Positions 18,813 to 27,647 of a stretch of DNA of 64,000 nt are shown one piece after another (within the stretch, counting starts at the first letter, position 1; the number at the start of each line of letters is the position of its first letter). The translations under genes and the position numbers were made by a program. The notes below the pieces were generated by a model. That model did not search any database. It was not told the origin of the DNA and saw only the letters and a list, made by a program, of their open reading frames with translations. Origin of the DNA: Pseudomonadota bacterium (GTDB lineage Bacteria; Desulfobacterota; Desulfovibrionia; Desulfovibrionales; Desulfovibrionaceae). The DNA is taken from positions 124,001 to 188,000 of the forward strand of contig JAEZYD010000022.1 in NCBI GenBank assembly GCA_023419375.1, written 5' to 3'.

Positions 18813-20085
18813 CGTACTGGTGGTCGGCTCCGGCATGGCGGGTCTTGTGGCCGCCCTTGCCGCAGCAGATCAGGGCCGCAGCGTACGGCTGCTCACCACG
18901 GGCATGGGTTCGCTGGCTATCAGCGGCGGCTCGGTGGATTTTCTTGGCTACGCTGACGGCAGGTTTGCCGCCGATCCGTGGCAGGGTCTGGCCATGCTGC
19001 CAGAAGACCATCCCTACAGCCTGCTCGGGGCAGAAAGCGTCCGCTCGGCCTTTCAGTTCTTTGCAGATGTGATGGAAGGCCAGCACTGGCCCATGCGCCC
19101 CGCCCTCTCGCAGGACGGCACGCCGCGCAACACCCAGTTGCCCACCATCATGGGAACGCTCAAGCCCACCTATCTGCTGCCAGCCAGCCTGCATACCGAG
19201 GCGCTGGCCAGCGCCAAAAAGGTGCTTGTGCTCAGCGTGCAGGGTCTGCGCGACTGCCGCCCCTCCCTGGTGGTCAGCCAGTTGCAGCGCTACAAAAGCT
19301 GGGCTGACAAGGAATTCACCCAGGGGCTTTTGCCCTCGCCCTTTGGCGAAACCCACCGCGCCATATCGGCGCTTGATCTGGCCCGCCTGGCGGACAAGCC
19401 GCACAGCCGCCGCTGGCTGCTGGATGCGCTTGCCCCGCATGCCGGAAAGTACGACCTCATCCTTATTCCCCCGCTTTGCGGCAGCAAGGCCAATCCGGAA
19501 GTCTGGCAGGCGGTCAACGCCGCTGCAGGCTGCCCGGTGGTGGAAATGCTGTCCATCCCTCCGGGGGTTGGCGGTCTGCGCCTGCGCGACGCCCTGTTGC
19601 AGGCCCTGAACAAGCACAACTTTGAACTGGTGGAAAACACCACGGTTTTGCGTGCCGAAACGACTGGCAAAACCTGCACCGCTCTGGTGGCCGAAGCCTC
19701 CGGGCAGGAACGCCACCACGCCGCCCGCGCCTTTGTAACCGCCACCGGCGGCATCCTTGGCGGCGGCATGACGCTTGAACCCGGCCAGTGCTGGGATTCC
19801 GTGTTCGGCATCGACATTAACGTACCGCAGGATGTTGCGCAGTGGTCAGAGCCGAAGATTTTCGGCAACCATCTGTTCTCGCGCATGGGTGTGCGCGTTG
19901 ACCGCACCATGCGGCCTGTGGACGATGCCGCCGTGGTGCGCTGGCAAAACGTCTTTTTCGCCGGGCGCAGCCTTGGCGGATACGATTACGCAACAGAAAA
20001 AAGCGGTCACGGCGTTGCCATCGCCACGGGCTGGCAGGCGGGCCTCATGGCCGCCGCAGCCGCCGCTGCCGGGGAAAACCAATGA
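18796..20085 (+). CDS. glpB: Anaerobic glycerol-3-phosphate dehydrogenase subunit B
   Basis: A 429-residue flavoprotein subunit. The N-terminal FAD motif is VLVVGSGMAGLVAALAAADQ, and near the end there is FFAGRSLGGYDYATEKSGHGVAIATG, trimmed here. The ATG at 18796 was chosen by homology and the GGAG upstream. The frame is open further upstream inside glpA but reads as out-of-frame glpA sequence. It probably links GlpAC to the quinone pool. The stop overlaps the glpC start as ATGA, which points to coupled translation. Confidence 0.93.
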   Translation: MSRIVDVLVVGSGMAGLVAALAAADQGRSVRLLTTGMGSLAISGGSVDFLGYADGRFAADPWQGLAMLPEDHPYSLLGAESVRSAFQFFADVMEGQHWPMRPALSQDGTPRNTQLPTIMGTLKPTYLLPASLHTEALASAKKVLVLSVQGLRDCRPSLVVSQLQRYKSWADKEFTQGLLPSPFGETHRAISALDLARLADKPHSRRWLLDALAPHAGKYDLILIPPLCGSKANPEVWQAVNAAAGCPVVEMLSIPPGVGGLRLRDALLQALNKHNFELVENTTVLRAETTGKTCTALVAEASGQERHHAARAFVTATGGILGGGMTLEPGQCWDSVFGIDINVPQDVAQWSEPKIFGNHLFSRMGVRVDRTMRPVDDAAVVRWQNVFFAGRSLGGYDYATEKSGHGVAIATGWQAGLMAAAAAAAGENQ

Positions 20086-21290
20086 GCGTGCGCATCAATC
20101 CAGACAAATGCATAGCCTGCACCACCTGCGTGGTGCACTGCCCCGTGGCGGATGCGACCCCCAAGTTTTTGGGGCCGCGCATGATAGGCCCTGCCTATGA
20201 GCGCTTTCGCCTGCTTGGGCTGACGGAAGACCCCTCGCTGCACTACTGCGCCAACTGCAAAAACTGCGACATATCGTGCCCGCACGGCGTGCCGGTTTCC
20301 AGCCTCAACATGATGGCAAGGGCCGACCAGTTCAAGAAGCACTCCCCCGGCCTGCGCGACTGGGTGCTTGGTCACGGCGAACTCATGGCCAAGTGGCTGC
20401 GGCTCATTCCGGCGGCGCTCAAAAACTTCGGCATGCTCAATCCCGTTACCCGCACGGTGCTGGATGCGCTGGGCATCGACAAACGCGCGCCCCTGCCCGC
20501 CTTTGCGCCCCAGACCTTCCGCCAGCTCATGCGCCATGTGCATCAACCCGACCACAAACGCAGCGTGGTTTTCTACCCCGGCTGCTACGTGGACGTGTAC
20601 GACCCGCGCACCGGCCTTGATATGGTGTGGGCCATGAACCGCGCGGGCTACAAGGTCATTGTGCCCGAGGAACTTGTGTGCTGTGGCCTGCCCATGGTTG
20701 CCAACGGCTTCTGGCAGCATGCCCGCTCCAACGCGGAGCATAACCTCAAGGCTCTGGGCCAGTGGCGCGATGCAGGGCTACCCGTGGTGACCGGCTGCCC
20801 CAGTTGCGCCCTCATGTTCCGGGTGGATCTGCCGGAATACTTCCCCGATGTGGCGGAAAAGTACGGCGCATGCAGCCTCGCGGACGCGCAGGAATTTCTG
20901 CTGGATGCTGTGGACAGCGGCGACCTCTCGCTGAAGGCCGATGGCAAACAGCCCCTGCCCGACCTCAAGCTGATCTATCACGCGCCCTGCCATTTGCGGG
21001 CACAGGGCAACGGCCTGCCAGGCCTTGAACTGCTGCGCCGCCTTGACGGCGTGACCGTGGAAAATGCAGATGCAGGCTGCTGCGGCATTTCCGGCAGTTA
21101 CGGCTTTAAAAAGGAAAAATACGACATTGCCCAGACAGTTGGCTCGGAACTGTTCGCCAAAGTACGTGAAAGCGGCGCTCAGGCGGCGGTTTCTGAATGC
21201 GGCACCTGCCGCGTGCAGATCACGCACGGTTCCGGCAAATTCAGCCTGCACCCTGTCACCATTCTGCGCCAGCGGCTTGAAGCCCGCTAG
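20082..21290 (+). CDS. glpC: Anaerobic glycerol-3-phosphate dehydrogenase subunit C (Fe-S, CCG domains)
   Basis: A 402-residue iron-sulfur subunit. Two [4Fe-4S] motifs are near the N-terminus (CIACTTCVVHCP and CANCKNCDISCP). Two cysteine-rich CCG domains follow, with CCGLPMVANG and CCGISGSYGF as signatures. CCG domains of this type, as in heterodisulfide reductase HdrB, carry electrons toward quinone or heterodisulfide. It completes the glpABC operon, and a terminator follows. Confidence 0.93.
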   Translation: MSVRINPDKCIACTTCVVHCPVADATPKFLGPRMIGPAYERFRLLGLTEDPSLHYCANCKNCDISCPHGVPVSSLNMMARADQFKKHSPGLRDWVLGHGELMAKWLRLIPAALKNFGMLNPVTRTVLDALGIDKRAPLPAFAPQTFRQLMRHVHQPDHKRSVVFYPGCYVDVYDPRTGLDMVWAMNRAGYKVIVPEELVCCGLPMVANGFWQHARSNAEHNLKALGQWRDAGLPVVTGCPSCALMFRVDLPEYFPDVAEKYGACSLADAQEFLLDAVDSGDLSLKADGKQPLPDLKLIYHAPCHLRAQGNGLPGLELLRRLDGVTVENADAGCCGISGSYGFKKEKYDIAQTVGSELFAKVRESGAQAAVSECGTCRVQITHGSGKFSLHPVTILRQRLEAR

Positions 21291-21332
21291 GCTTTGAATC
21301 GCGGCAACTATGCCGCACAGGTAAACGCTTAC

Positions 21333-21376
21333 AACACCCACGTGGCAGACGGCTTATCGACTGCCACGTGGGTGTT
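21333..21376 (+). terminator. Rho-independent terminator of glpABC
   Basis: A perfect 16-bp stem (21333-21348 with 21361-21376) has a 12-nt loop and a short T-run. It lies 43 bp after the glpC stop. Confidence 0.8.
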
Positions 21377-21497
21377 TGCAAAATCAGCTTCAGGAAATCA
21401 GAAACAGGCTGCAACATTGCCGCACCGTCTGACGCATATTTTCCGTGCATTGCTCCAGTTGTCCAGACAGTTTGCCGCCAGCCCCAAAGGATACGCC

Positions 21498-22253
21498 ATG
21501 ACAGCCAAAAACAGCACCAGGGAATTCTGGAACAGCAGGGCCGAGTCCTTCCCCCGCTATGAAGCCGGGGCCGACACCTACGAAGGCCGCATGCTCCAGC
21601 TGGCGCGTGACAACGGCGTGGATTTTCGCGGCAAAACAGTCCTTGATGTGGGCTGCGGCAGCGGCATGTACACCATCCGCCTTGCGCAGGAGGCCGCATC
21701 GGTCACGGCTGTAGATATATCTGACGAAATGCTCCGCATCCTCATGCAGGATGCCGCCGCGCAGGGCCTTGCCAACATCCGGCCCGTGCTTTCCGACTGG
21801 GAGCACTTTGCCCTTGAGGAACGCTTCCAGATTGTATTTGCTTCCATGACTCCAGCCCTGAGCGATGACGCCGCCCGCGAAAAGCTCCAGCACTACGCTC
21901 TGGAGCAGGTGGTCTTCATGGGCTTTACCGAACGCAAAACCTCGGATGTCATGGCCGGGCTGTACATGCACTACGGCATCACGCCGCCGCAGTTTGCCGA
22001 TGCCCCGGATATGCGCGCATGGCTTGAGGGCCAGCGCATTCAGTATACCGCCCTGCCCGTTGACGGCCAGTGGGTTGTACCGCACACCCGCGATAAGCTG
22101 CTGGGCGCCTGCGCCGCCAACCTGCGCGCCCGTGGCGCTGAACCGGACATGCGGCATCTTGCCGCGCATCTTGAGGGGTTTCGCAACCAGAACGGGGAAT
22201 ATGTGGAACGCACGGAATATTCCCTTGAAATGCTCATCTGGCGTACATCCTGA
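21498..22253 (+). CDS. SAM-dependent class I methyltransferase of unknown substrate
   Basis: A 251-residue protein. The SAM-binding motif I is TVLDVGCGSGMYTIRLA, followed by VTAVDISDEML. The C-terminal half (about 130-251) is less familiar and may bind the substrate. The ATG at 21498 has AAAGG upstream, and the open extension to 21294 lies over the glpC terminator. It stands alone between glpC and the nif cluster. Nothing ties it to either, and its substrate cannot be predicted. Confidence 0.8.
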   Translation: MTAKNSTREFWNSRAESFPRYEAGADTYEGRMLQLARDNGVDFRGKTVLDVGCGSGMYTIRLAQEAASVTAVDISDEMLRILMQDAAAQGLANIRPVLSDWEHFALEERFQIVFASMTPALSDDAAREKLQHYALEQVVFMGFTERKTSDVMAGLYMHYGITPPQFADAPDMRAWLEGQRIQYTALPVDGQWVVPHTRDKLLGACAANLRARGAEPDMRHLAAHLEGFRNQNGEYVERTEYSLEMLIWRTS

Positions 22254-22989
22254 TTACGGCGCTGAGCCGCGCAGATCCTCCAAAAACTTCTGGCTGCGCG
22301 TAAAACCACCGTCCCCACCGCCGAACCACGGCCTGCATTTCTGCCGTATACACCGCGCATACGCTGTGCACCCTATCTTGCCCGCTGTACTTCTTACGCG
22401 AGTTGGCGTGTTCACGCTTTACAGGTTTTATACCTTTATTCCTATTTTGATACAATTTTGAATCAAACTCTCCCTGCTCAAGCCATATGGAGCTTTGCGG
22501 CAGATAGGGCTGCGCATGCTTGAAACATAACCCCCTTTGTCTGCCCCACTGGCAAAACTACCCGAGCAAATACGGTTTTATCTGAACCGCTCCCCTTTTC
22601 CTCCTGCACAGCTCTCAATTTACCGCCTTTTTGCTCTCCAATCCCTGCCCCGGCCCCATTTGCCTGATGGACGGGGCTTTCTGCATTCATGGGCAGTCAG
22701 CGCTGCCCTGCCTGTTCTTCTCTGCCGCGTCCATCACCATATGCCCCAAATGCAGCCCATTCTGCCACCGCACATTCACGCATGGTGATTTCTCTGCAAC
22801 CTCTCCCCAATTTCAAACAAATTTGTATCGTCGATTTACGGCCGAAATTTTTCTTCAAATAAAAATCTATCATTAAAGCTAGTTAGCGACAGAACAGTTT
22901 TTTATGCACCGTGGGCCATCTTAACAATTTTGTATTGATTGTGCATGCAGATTATAAAATTAACAAATAATATCAAATAATTAACCTAA
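22254..22989. other. Intergenic region upstream of the nif cluster
   Basis: No supported gene. Small open frames at 22478-22788 on both strands lack ribosome sites and known motifs. A short hairpin gggcag/ctgccc is seen near 22691-22708. The last 200 bp is AT-rich, as expected for a promoter region. No canonical NifA site (TGT-N10-ACA) was found here by eye. Confidence 0.55.
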
Positions 22990-23005
22990 CGGCACGCTTT
23001 CTGCA
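22990..23005 (+). promoter_or_regulatory. Sigma-54-type promoter of the nif operon
   Basis: CGGCAC-N5-CTGCA has the invariant GG and GC spaced by exactly 10 bp, with one mismatch to consensus at each box edge. It ends 53 bp before nifH. Sigma-54 control of nif genes is well known in proteobacteria. Confidence 0.7.
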
Positions 23006-23058
23006 CAAAGAGGGACAAGCGCAACGAGCGCGGGAACATCAAACCCAGAGGGAATCTC

Positions 23059-23880
23059 ATGCGTCAGGTAGCTATTTACGGCAAGGGCGGCATCGGCAAG
23101 TCAACCACCACACAGAACCTTAACGCCGGCCTTGGCGAAATGGGCAAGAACATCATGATCGTGGGTTGCGACCCCAAGGCCGACTCCACGCGCCTCATCC
23201 TGGGCGGCCTTGCCCAGCAGAGCGTGCTCGATACCCTGCGCGAAGAGGGTGAAGACATCGAGCTGGATCTGGTGCTCAAAAACGGCTTCAAGGGCATCCG
23301 CTGCGTGGAATCCGGCGGCCCCGAACCGGGCGTTGGCTGTGCCGGGCGCGGCATCATCACCTCCATCGGTCTGCTGGAACGCCTTGGCGCCTACACCGAA
23401 GACCTCGACTACGTGTTCTATGACGTTTTGGGCGACGTTGTGTGCGGCGGTTTCGCCATGCCCATTCGTGAAGGCAAGGCCCAGGAAATCTACATCGTGG
23501 CTTCGGGCGAAATGATGGCCCTCTACGCCGCCAACAACATCTGCAAGGGTATCAAGAAGTACGCCAATACCGGCGGCGTGCGCCTTGGCGGCATCATCTG
23601 CAACAGCCGCAAGGTTGATGGCGAAGCCGAGCTTGTCTCTGCCGTTGCCAAGGAAATCGGCACCCAGATGATCCACTTCGTGCCGCGCGACAACATGGTG
23701 CAGCGCGCCGAAATCAACAAGCAGACCGTTATCGAATTCGACCCCACCTGCGGACAGGCCGACGAATACCGTTCCCTGGCCCAGAAGATCGACGGCAACG
23801 ACATGTTTGTTATCCCCAAGCCCCTCTCCCAGGAAAGGCTCGAAGAGCTGCTCATGGAACATGGCTTGATGGACGCCTAA
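23059..23880 (+). CDS. nifH: Nitrogenase iron protein (dinitrogenase reductase)
   Basis: A 273-residue homodimer subunit. It hydrolyses MgATP and passes electrons from its bridging [4Fe-4S] cluster to NifDK, and it also acts in cofactor maturation. The P-loop is YGKGGIGKSTTTQN. The two cluster cysteines are in VGCAGRGII and DVVCGGFAMP, and switch II lies nearby. The Arg of GCAGRG, the usual ADP-ribosylation site, is kept, but no draT/draG is in the window. A GAGGGA ribosome site precedes the ATG. It is the first gene of the operon and followed by nifI1. Confidence 0.98.
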   Translation: MRQVAIYGKGGIGKSTTTQNLNAGLGEMGKNIMIVGCDPKADSTRLILGGLAQQSVLDTLREEGEDIELDLVLKNGFKGIRCVESGGPEPGVGCAGRGIITSIGLLERLGAYTEDLDYVFYDVLGDVVCGGFAMPIREGKAQEIYIVASGEMMALYAANNICKGIKKYANTGGVRLGGIICNSRKVDGEAELVSAVAKEIGTQMIHFVPRDNMVQRAEINKQTVIEFDPTCGQADEYRSLAQKIDGNDMFVIPKPLSQERLEELLMEHGLMDA

Positions 23881-23907
23881 TCACACAGCACGAAACGGAG
23901 AACAGCT

Positions 23908-24231
23908 ATGCAGATGATTCGCACGATTATCCGGCCCGAAAAAACCACCGAGGTTCTTTCCGAGCTGCTGGCAGCGGGCTTTCCCGCCGTTACCAAGCTT
24001 GATGTGGTGGGGCGCGGCAAGCAGAAAGGCATCATGGTGGGCGATATCCAGTACGATGAAATTCCCAAGCAGATGCTCATGCTTGTGGTCAGCGACGAAG
24101 ACAAGGACGATGCCATCCGCGTTATCCTGCGCGTGGCAAAAACGGGCGATGGTCACTTTGGCGATGGCAGAATCTTTGTTTCAAGCGTCAGCGAGGCCTG
24201 GACCATCAGCAGCGGCAAGTCCGGCCTGTAG
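23908..24231 (+). CDS. nifI1: Nitrogenase PII-like regulator NifI1
   Basis: A 107-residue PII-family protein. MIRTIIRPEKTTEVLSEL at the start and DVVGRGKQKG in the T-loop region are typical, and GDGRIFVSSV forms the ATP-binding end. With NifI2 it inhibits NifDK directly when ammonium is plentiful, and 2-oxoglutarate relieves this (known in methanogens). The place between nifH and nifD is diagnostic. The Tyr that is uridylylated in GlnB is absent from the T-loop as far as I can see. Confidence 0.92.
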   Translation: MQMIRTIIRPEKTTEVLSELLAAGFPAVTKLDVVGRGKQKGIMVGDIQYDEIPKQMLMLVVSDEDKDDAIRVILRVAKTGDGHFGDGRIFVSSVSEAWTISSGKSGL

Positions 24232-24240
24232 GAGGCTCCC

Positions 24241-24618
24241 ATGCAGGAAATAGTTGCAATGGTTCGGGCCAACATGGTGGCGGCTACCAAGAATGCCCTG
24301 TCCAAGGCCGGATGCCCCTCATTCTCATGCACCAAGTGCCTGGGACGCGGCAAAAAAGGCATGGATCCCGCCACCCTGCGCATGGTTATGGAAAGCGGCG
24401 AGCTGCCGCGCACTCCGGCGGGCGAATCCCTGACCGAAGTGGGCAGGCTGATCCCAAAGCGGTTGTTCAATATCTGCGTTCCCGATGAAAAGGTCGAAGC
24501 TGTGGTCAAGGCCATCATAGAGGCCAACAGCACCGGCCACCCCGGCGATGGAAAGATTTTTGTGATGCCGGTGGAAGAATCCTATGTGGTTCGCACGGGC
24601 GAGCGCGCTGACGCATAA
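24241..24618 (+). CDS. nifI2: Nitrogenase PII-like regulator NifI2
   Basis: A 125-residue PII-family protein with the longer T-loop of NifI2 (SCTKCLGRGKKGMDPATLR). The closing segment with HPGDGKIFVMPVEES matches PII proteins. It forms a hetero-oligomer with NifI1 that switches off nitrogenase. It starts 9 bp after nifI1 and ends 11 bp before nifD, with a GGAGG ribosome site. Confidence 0.92.
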   Translation: MQEIVAMVRANMVAATKNALSKAGCPSFSCTKCLGRGKKGMDPATLRMVMESGELPRTPAGESLTEVGRLIPKRLFNICVPDEKVEAVVKAIIEANSTGHPGDGKIFVMPVEESYVVRTGERADA

Positions 24619-24629
24619 GGAAGGTATGT

Positions 24630-26219
24630 ATGAGTATTGACGCCAACGCAGTAGTGCTTGAGCGCTACAACGCCAAGGTCTTCAAGAACCGCAAGGAGCA
24701 CATGCTCAAGGTCAATCCTGCGGAAGACCAGATTATTATCGCCAACACGCGTGCCATTCCCGGCATCATGACCAACCGGGGCTGCTGTTACGCTGGCTGC
24801 AAGGGCGTTGTGCTCGGTCCCATCAAGGACATGGTTACGATCACCCACGGCCCTGTGGGCTGCGGCTTCTACAGCTGGGGCACGCGCCGCAACAAGGCCA
24901 AGGCAGAAGGGGACGCCCCCAACTACATCCAGTACTGTTTTACCACGGACATGCAGGAACCGGACATCGTCTTTGGCGGCACCAAGAAGCTCAAGAAGGC
25001 CATTGATGAAATCATGGAGCTTATGCACCCCAAGACCATCATGATCGCCGCCACCTGCCCTGTGGGCCTGATCGGCGACGACATCCAGGCCGTGGCCGCA
25101 GAAGCTGAAAAGGAATACGGCATCCGCTGCGTGGCGTACAGCTGCGAAGGTTATAAGGGCGTAAGCCAGTCGGCGGGCCACCACATCGCCAACAACGGCC
25201 TCATGAAGCGCGTCATCGGCACTGGCAGCTACGAACCCGCCACCAAGTATTCGATCAACATCCTTGGCGAATACAACATCGGCGGCGACGGCTGGGAGCA
25301 GGAACGCATCCTTAAAAAGATCGGCTACGAAGTGGTTTCGGTGTTCACCGGCGACGGAGAAGTGGAACGCATCGCCAGCTCGCACAAGGCAAACCTGAAC
25401 CTCGTGCAGTGCCACCGCTCCATCAACTACATCGCCGAAATGATGAAGACCAAGTACGGCGTGGACTGGCTCAAGGTCAACTTTATCGGCCTGGAAGGAA
25501 CGGTTCAGAGCCTGCGCGACATGGCTGCCTACTTTGGCGACCCCGAGCTTGCGCAGCGCACCGAACAGGTTATCGCCGAAGAACTGGCCGAGGTGCAGGA
25601 TCAGATGGCGGCCTACAAGGCCCGCCTCAATGGCAAGACCGCAGCCCTCTTTGTGGGCGGCAGCCGCTCGCACCACTACCAGGGCCTGTTGCAGGATCTG
25701 GGCATCAAGACCGTGCTTGCCGGGTACGAATTCGGCCACCGCGACGACTACGAAGGCCGGGAAATCATCCCCAACATCAAGGACGACGCGGACAGCAAGA
25801 ACATTGAACACATCACCGTGGAAAAGGACGAAAAGAAGTATCACGCCTACCTTACGCAGGAACAGTACGACAAGCTGGCCGCCGAGATCCCGCTTGAAAA
25901 GTACCACGGCATGATACGCGACATGGATGAGGGCACCTACGTGGTTGACGACCTCAACATGTACGAAGCGGAAAAATTTATGGAAATCCTCAAGCCCGAC
26001 ATGTTCTTCTCCGGCATCAAGGACAAGTACGCGCTGCAAAAGGCCGGGACCCTCTCGCGCCAGCTGCACAGCTACGATTACAGCGGGCCTTACGCGGGTT
26101 TCAAGGGCGCAACGCAGTTCGGTTACGACCTCTGCATGGGGTACTTCACCCCCGCGTGGCACATGGTAACCCCGCCCTGGAAGAACCGCGCCACCCTGCA
26201 AGGAACTGTGGGAGAATAG
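24630..26219 (+). CDS. nifD: Nitrogenase molybdenum-iron protein alpha chain
   Basis: A 529-residue chain that holds FeMo-cofactor and half of the P-cluster. P-cluster cysteines are in TNRGCCYAGCKG and THGPVGCGFYSWG. Cofactor ligands are the Cys in NLVQCHRSINYIAEM and the His in QLHSYDYSGPYAGFKGA. The segment of about 50 residues around 380-440, rich in Lys and Asp, is the insertion typical of the Clostridium pasteurianum type. This marks a clostridial/anaerobe-lineage Mo-nitrogenase and not a V or Fe-only form, as no vnfG/anfG gene follows. Confidence 0.97.
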   Translation: MSIDANAVVLERYNAKVFKNRKEHMLKVNPAEDQIIIANTRAIPGIMTNRGCCYAGCKGVVLGPIKDMVTITHGPVGCGFYSWGTRRNKAKAEGDAPNYIQYCFTTDMQEPDIVFGGTKKLKKAIDEIMELMHPKTIMIAATCPVGLIGDDIQAVAAEAEKEYGIRCVAYSCEGYKGVSQSAGHHIANNGLMKRVIGTGSYEPATKYSINILGEYNIGGDGWEQERILKKIGYEVVSVFTGDGEVERIASSHKANLNLVQCHRSINYIAEMMKTKYGVDWLKVNFIGLEGTVQSLRDMAAYFGDPELAQRTEQVIAEELAEVQDQMAAYKARLNGKTAALFVGGSRSHHYQGLLQDLGIKTVLAGYEFGHRDDYEGREIIPNIKDDADSKNIEHITVEKDEKKYHAYLTQEQYDKLAAEIPLEKYHGMIRDMDEGTYVVDDLNMYEAEKFMEILKPDMFFSGIKDKYALQKAGTLSRQLHSYDYSGPYAGFKGATQFGYDLCMGYFTPAWHMVTPPWKNRATLQGTVGE

Positions 26220-26220
26220 T

Positions 26221-27585
26221 ATGCTTGACCTCACCCCAAAGACACATGTGAACAGATCGGGCGTTCTTATCAACCCGTGCAAGACCTGTCAGCCTGTTGG
26301 CGCGCTGTTTGCCGCCCTGGGCGTGCGCAACTGCATGCCTTACAGCCACGGATCGCAGGGTTGCGCTTCTTACCACCGCACCTACCTTACGCGTCACTTT
26401 AAGGAACCCGCCATTGCCGTCACCAGTTCCTTTACCGAAGGCGCGTGCGTGTTCGGCGGCGGCCCCAACATCCGCCAGGGCGTCAAGACGGCCTTTGAAG
26501 TCTACAACCCGGACATCATTGCCGTGCATACCACCTGTCTTTCTGAAACCATCGGCGATGACCTCAAGACCTACATCGACGACATGGAAATTCCGGACGA
26601 CAAGATCGTGGTGCACTGCAACACGCCGAGCTACGTTGGCTCGCACGTGACGGGCTTTGCCAACATGATGGCCGGTTTCATCAAATACCTTGCCGCCAAG
26701 GGCAAGACCACGGAAACCGTGGCGGTGTTCCCCGGCTTTGTAAACCCCGGCGACATCCGCGAGTACAAGCATCTTGTGAACCTGATGAAGCTCAAGTCCA
26801 TCATGTTCCCCGATTGCAGCAACGTCATGGATGCGCCCATGACCGGCGAATACAAGATGTACCCCGATGGCGGCACCACGGTTGAAGAAATCCGCGCCCT
26901 CGGCTCCTGCCGCAAGGTTCTGGCCCTTGGCCGCCTGACCAGCGAGGAACCCGCCGCCCAGCTCAAGCGCAAGTGCGGCGTGGACTTTGACCTGCTGCCC
27001 CTGCCCATCGGCCTGGCCGATACGGATGCCTTTGTCATGGCCATGGCAAACCTCAACGGCGGCGAAGTTGACCCGCTCATCGACGAAGAACGCGGCCGCC
27101 TGCTCGACCTCATGCTGGACGCCAACCCGTACTTCTACGGCAAAAAGGTTGCCGTGTACGGCGACCCCGACACAGTGCTTGGCATGACCCGCTTCTGCCT
27201 CGAACTGGGCATGATCCCCAAGTACGTGCTCACCGGCACGCCCGGCGAAACCTTCGTCAAGCTGGCCAAGGCCATGTTCAAGGAATACGGCAAGGAAGAA
27301 GAGTGCCAGGCCTTTGCCGCCAAGGATCTCTTTGACCTGCACCAGTTCATCAAGGACGAACCCGTTGATCTCTTGCTCGGCAACTCGCACGGCAAGCAGA
27401 TCGCCAAGGCCGAGGGCATCCCGCTGGTTCGCGCCGGATTCCCGGTGCTTGACCGCTACGGACACGCCTCGCTGCCCATGGTTGGCTACCGTGGAGCCTT
27501 CCAGCTCGCCACCAGGATCGCAGACACGCTTATGGAAGAGTTTGACCGCAACTGCGCTGACGAAGACATGGATCTGATTATGTAA
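26221..27585 (+). CDS. nifK: Nitrogenase molybdenum-iron protein beta chain
   Basis: A 454-residue chain that completes the P-cluster. Cysteines are in NPCKTCQPVGALFA and SHGSQGCASYHR. The N-terminus is about 50 residues shorter than in Azotobacter, as in the clostridial type whose NifD has a compensating insertion. It starts 1 bp after the nifD stop, so the chains are translated together, as expected for an alpha2beta2 enzyme. Confidence 0.97.
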   Translation: MLDLTPKTHVNRSGVLINPCKTCQPVGALFAALGVRNCMPYSHGSQGCASYHRTYLTRHFKEPAIAVTSSFTEGACVFGGGPNIRQGVKTAFEVYNPDIIAVHTTCLSETIGDDLKTYIDDMEIPDDKIVVHCNTPSYVGSHVTGFANMMAGFIKYLAAKGKTTETVAVFPGFVNPGDIREYKHLVNLMKLKSIMFPDCSNVMDAPMTGEYKMYPDGGTTVEEIRALGSCRKVLALGRLTSEEPAAQLKRKCGVDFDLLPLPIGLADTDAFVMAMANLNGGEVDPLIDEERGRLLDLMLDANPYFYGKKVAVYGDPDTVLGMTRFCLELGMIPKYVLTGTPGETFVKLAKAMFKEYGKEEECQAFAAKDLFDLHQFIKDEPVDLLLGNSHGKQIAKAEGIPLVRAGFPVLDRYGHASLPMVGYRGAFQLATRIADTLMEEFDRNCADEDMDLIM

Positions 27586-27609
27586 GACGGCTCAAAGCCG
27601 CAATAGGGC

Positions 27610-27642
27610 CGGGGGGGGCATCCCCCCGCCCTTGCAAGGGGG
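27610..27642 (+). other. Hairpins between nifK and nifE, one covering the nifE ribosome site
   Basis: A 7-bp GC stem (27610-27616 with 27622-27628) is followed by the perfect palindrome cccttg-caaggg at 27629-27640. The second arm overlaps the AAGGGGG ribosome site of nifE. This could lower translation of the scaffold genes relative to nifDK. Confidence 0.55.
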
Positions 27643-27647
27643 TTCCC

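Noticed and set aside
22478..22788. Small open frames on both strands upstream of nifH
   Set aside because: There is no ribosome site, no known motif and an odd composition. They are best seen as chance frames.
22800..22990. NifA upstream activator site
   Set aside because: Several TGT triplets were checked, and none has ACA at the required 10-bp distance.
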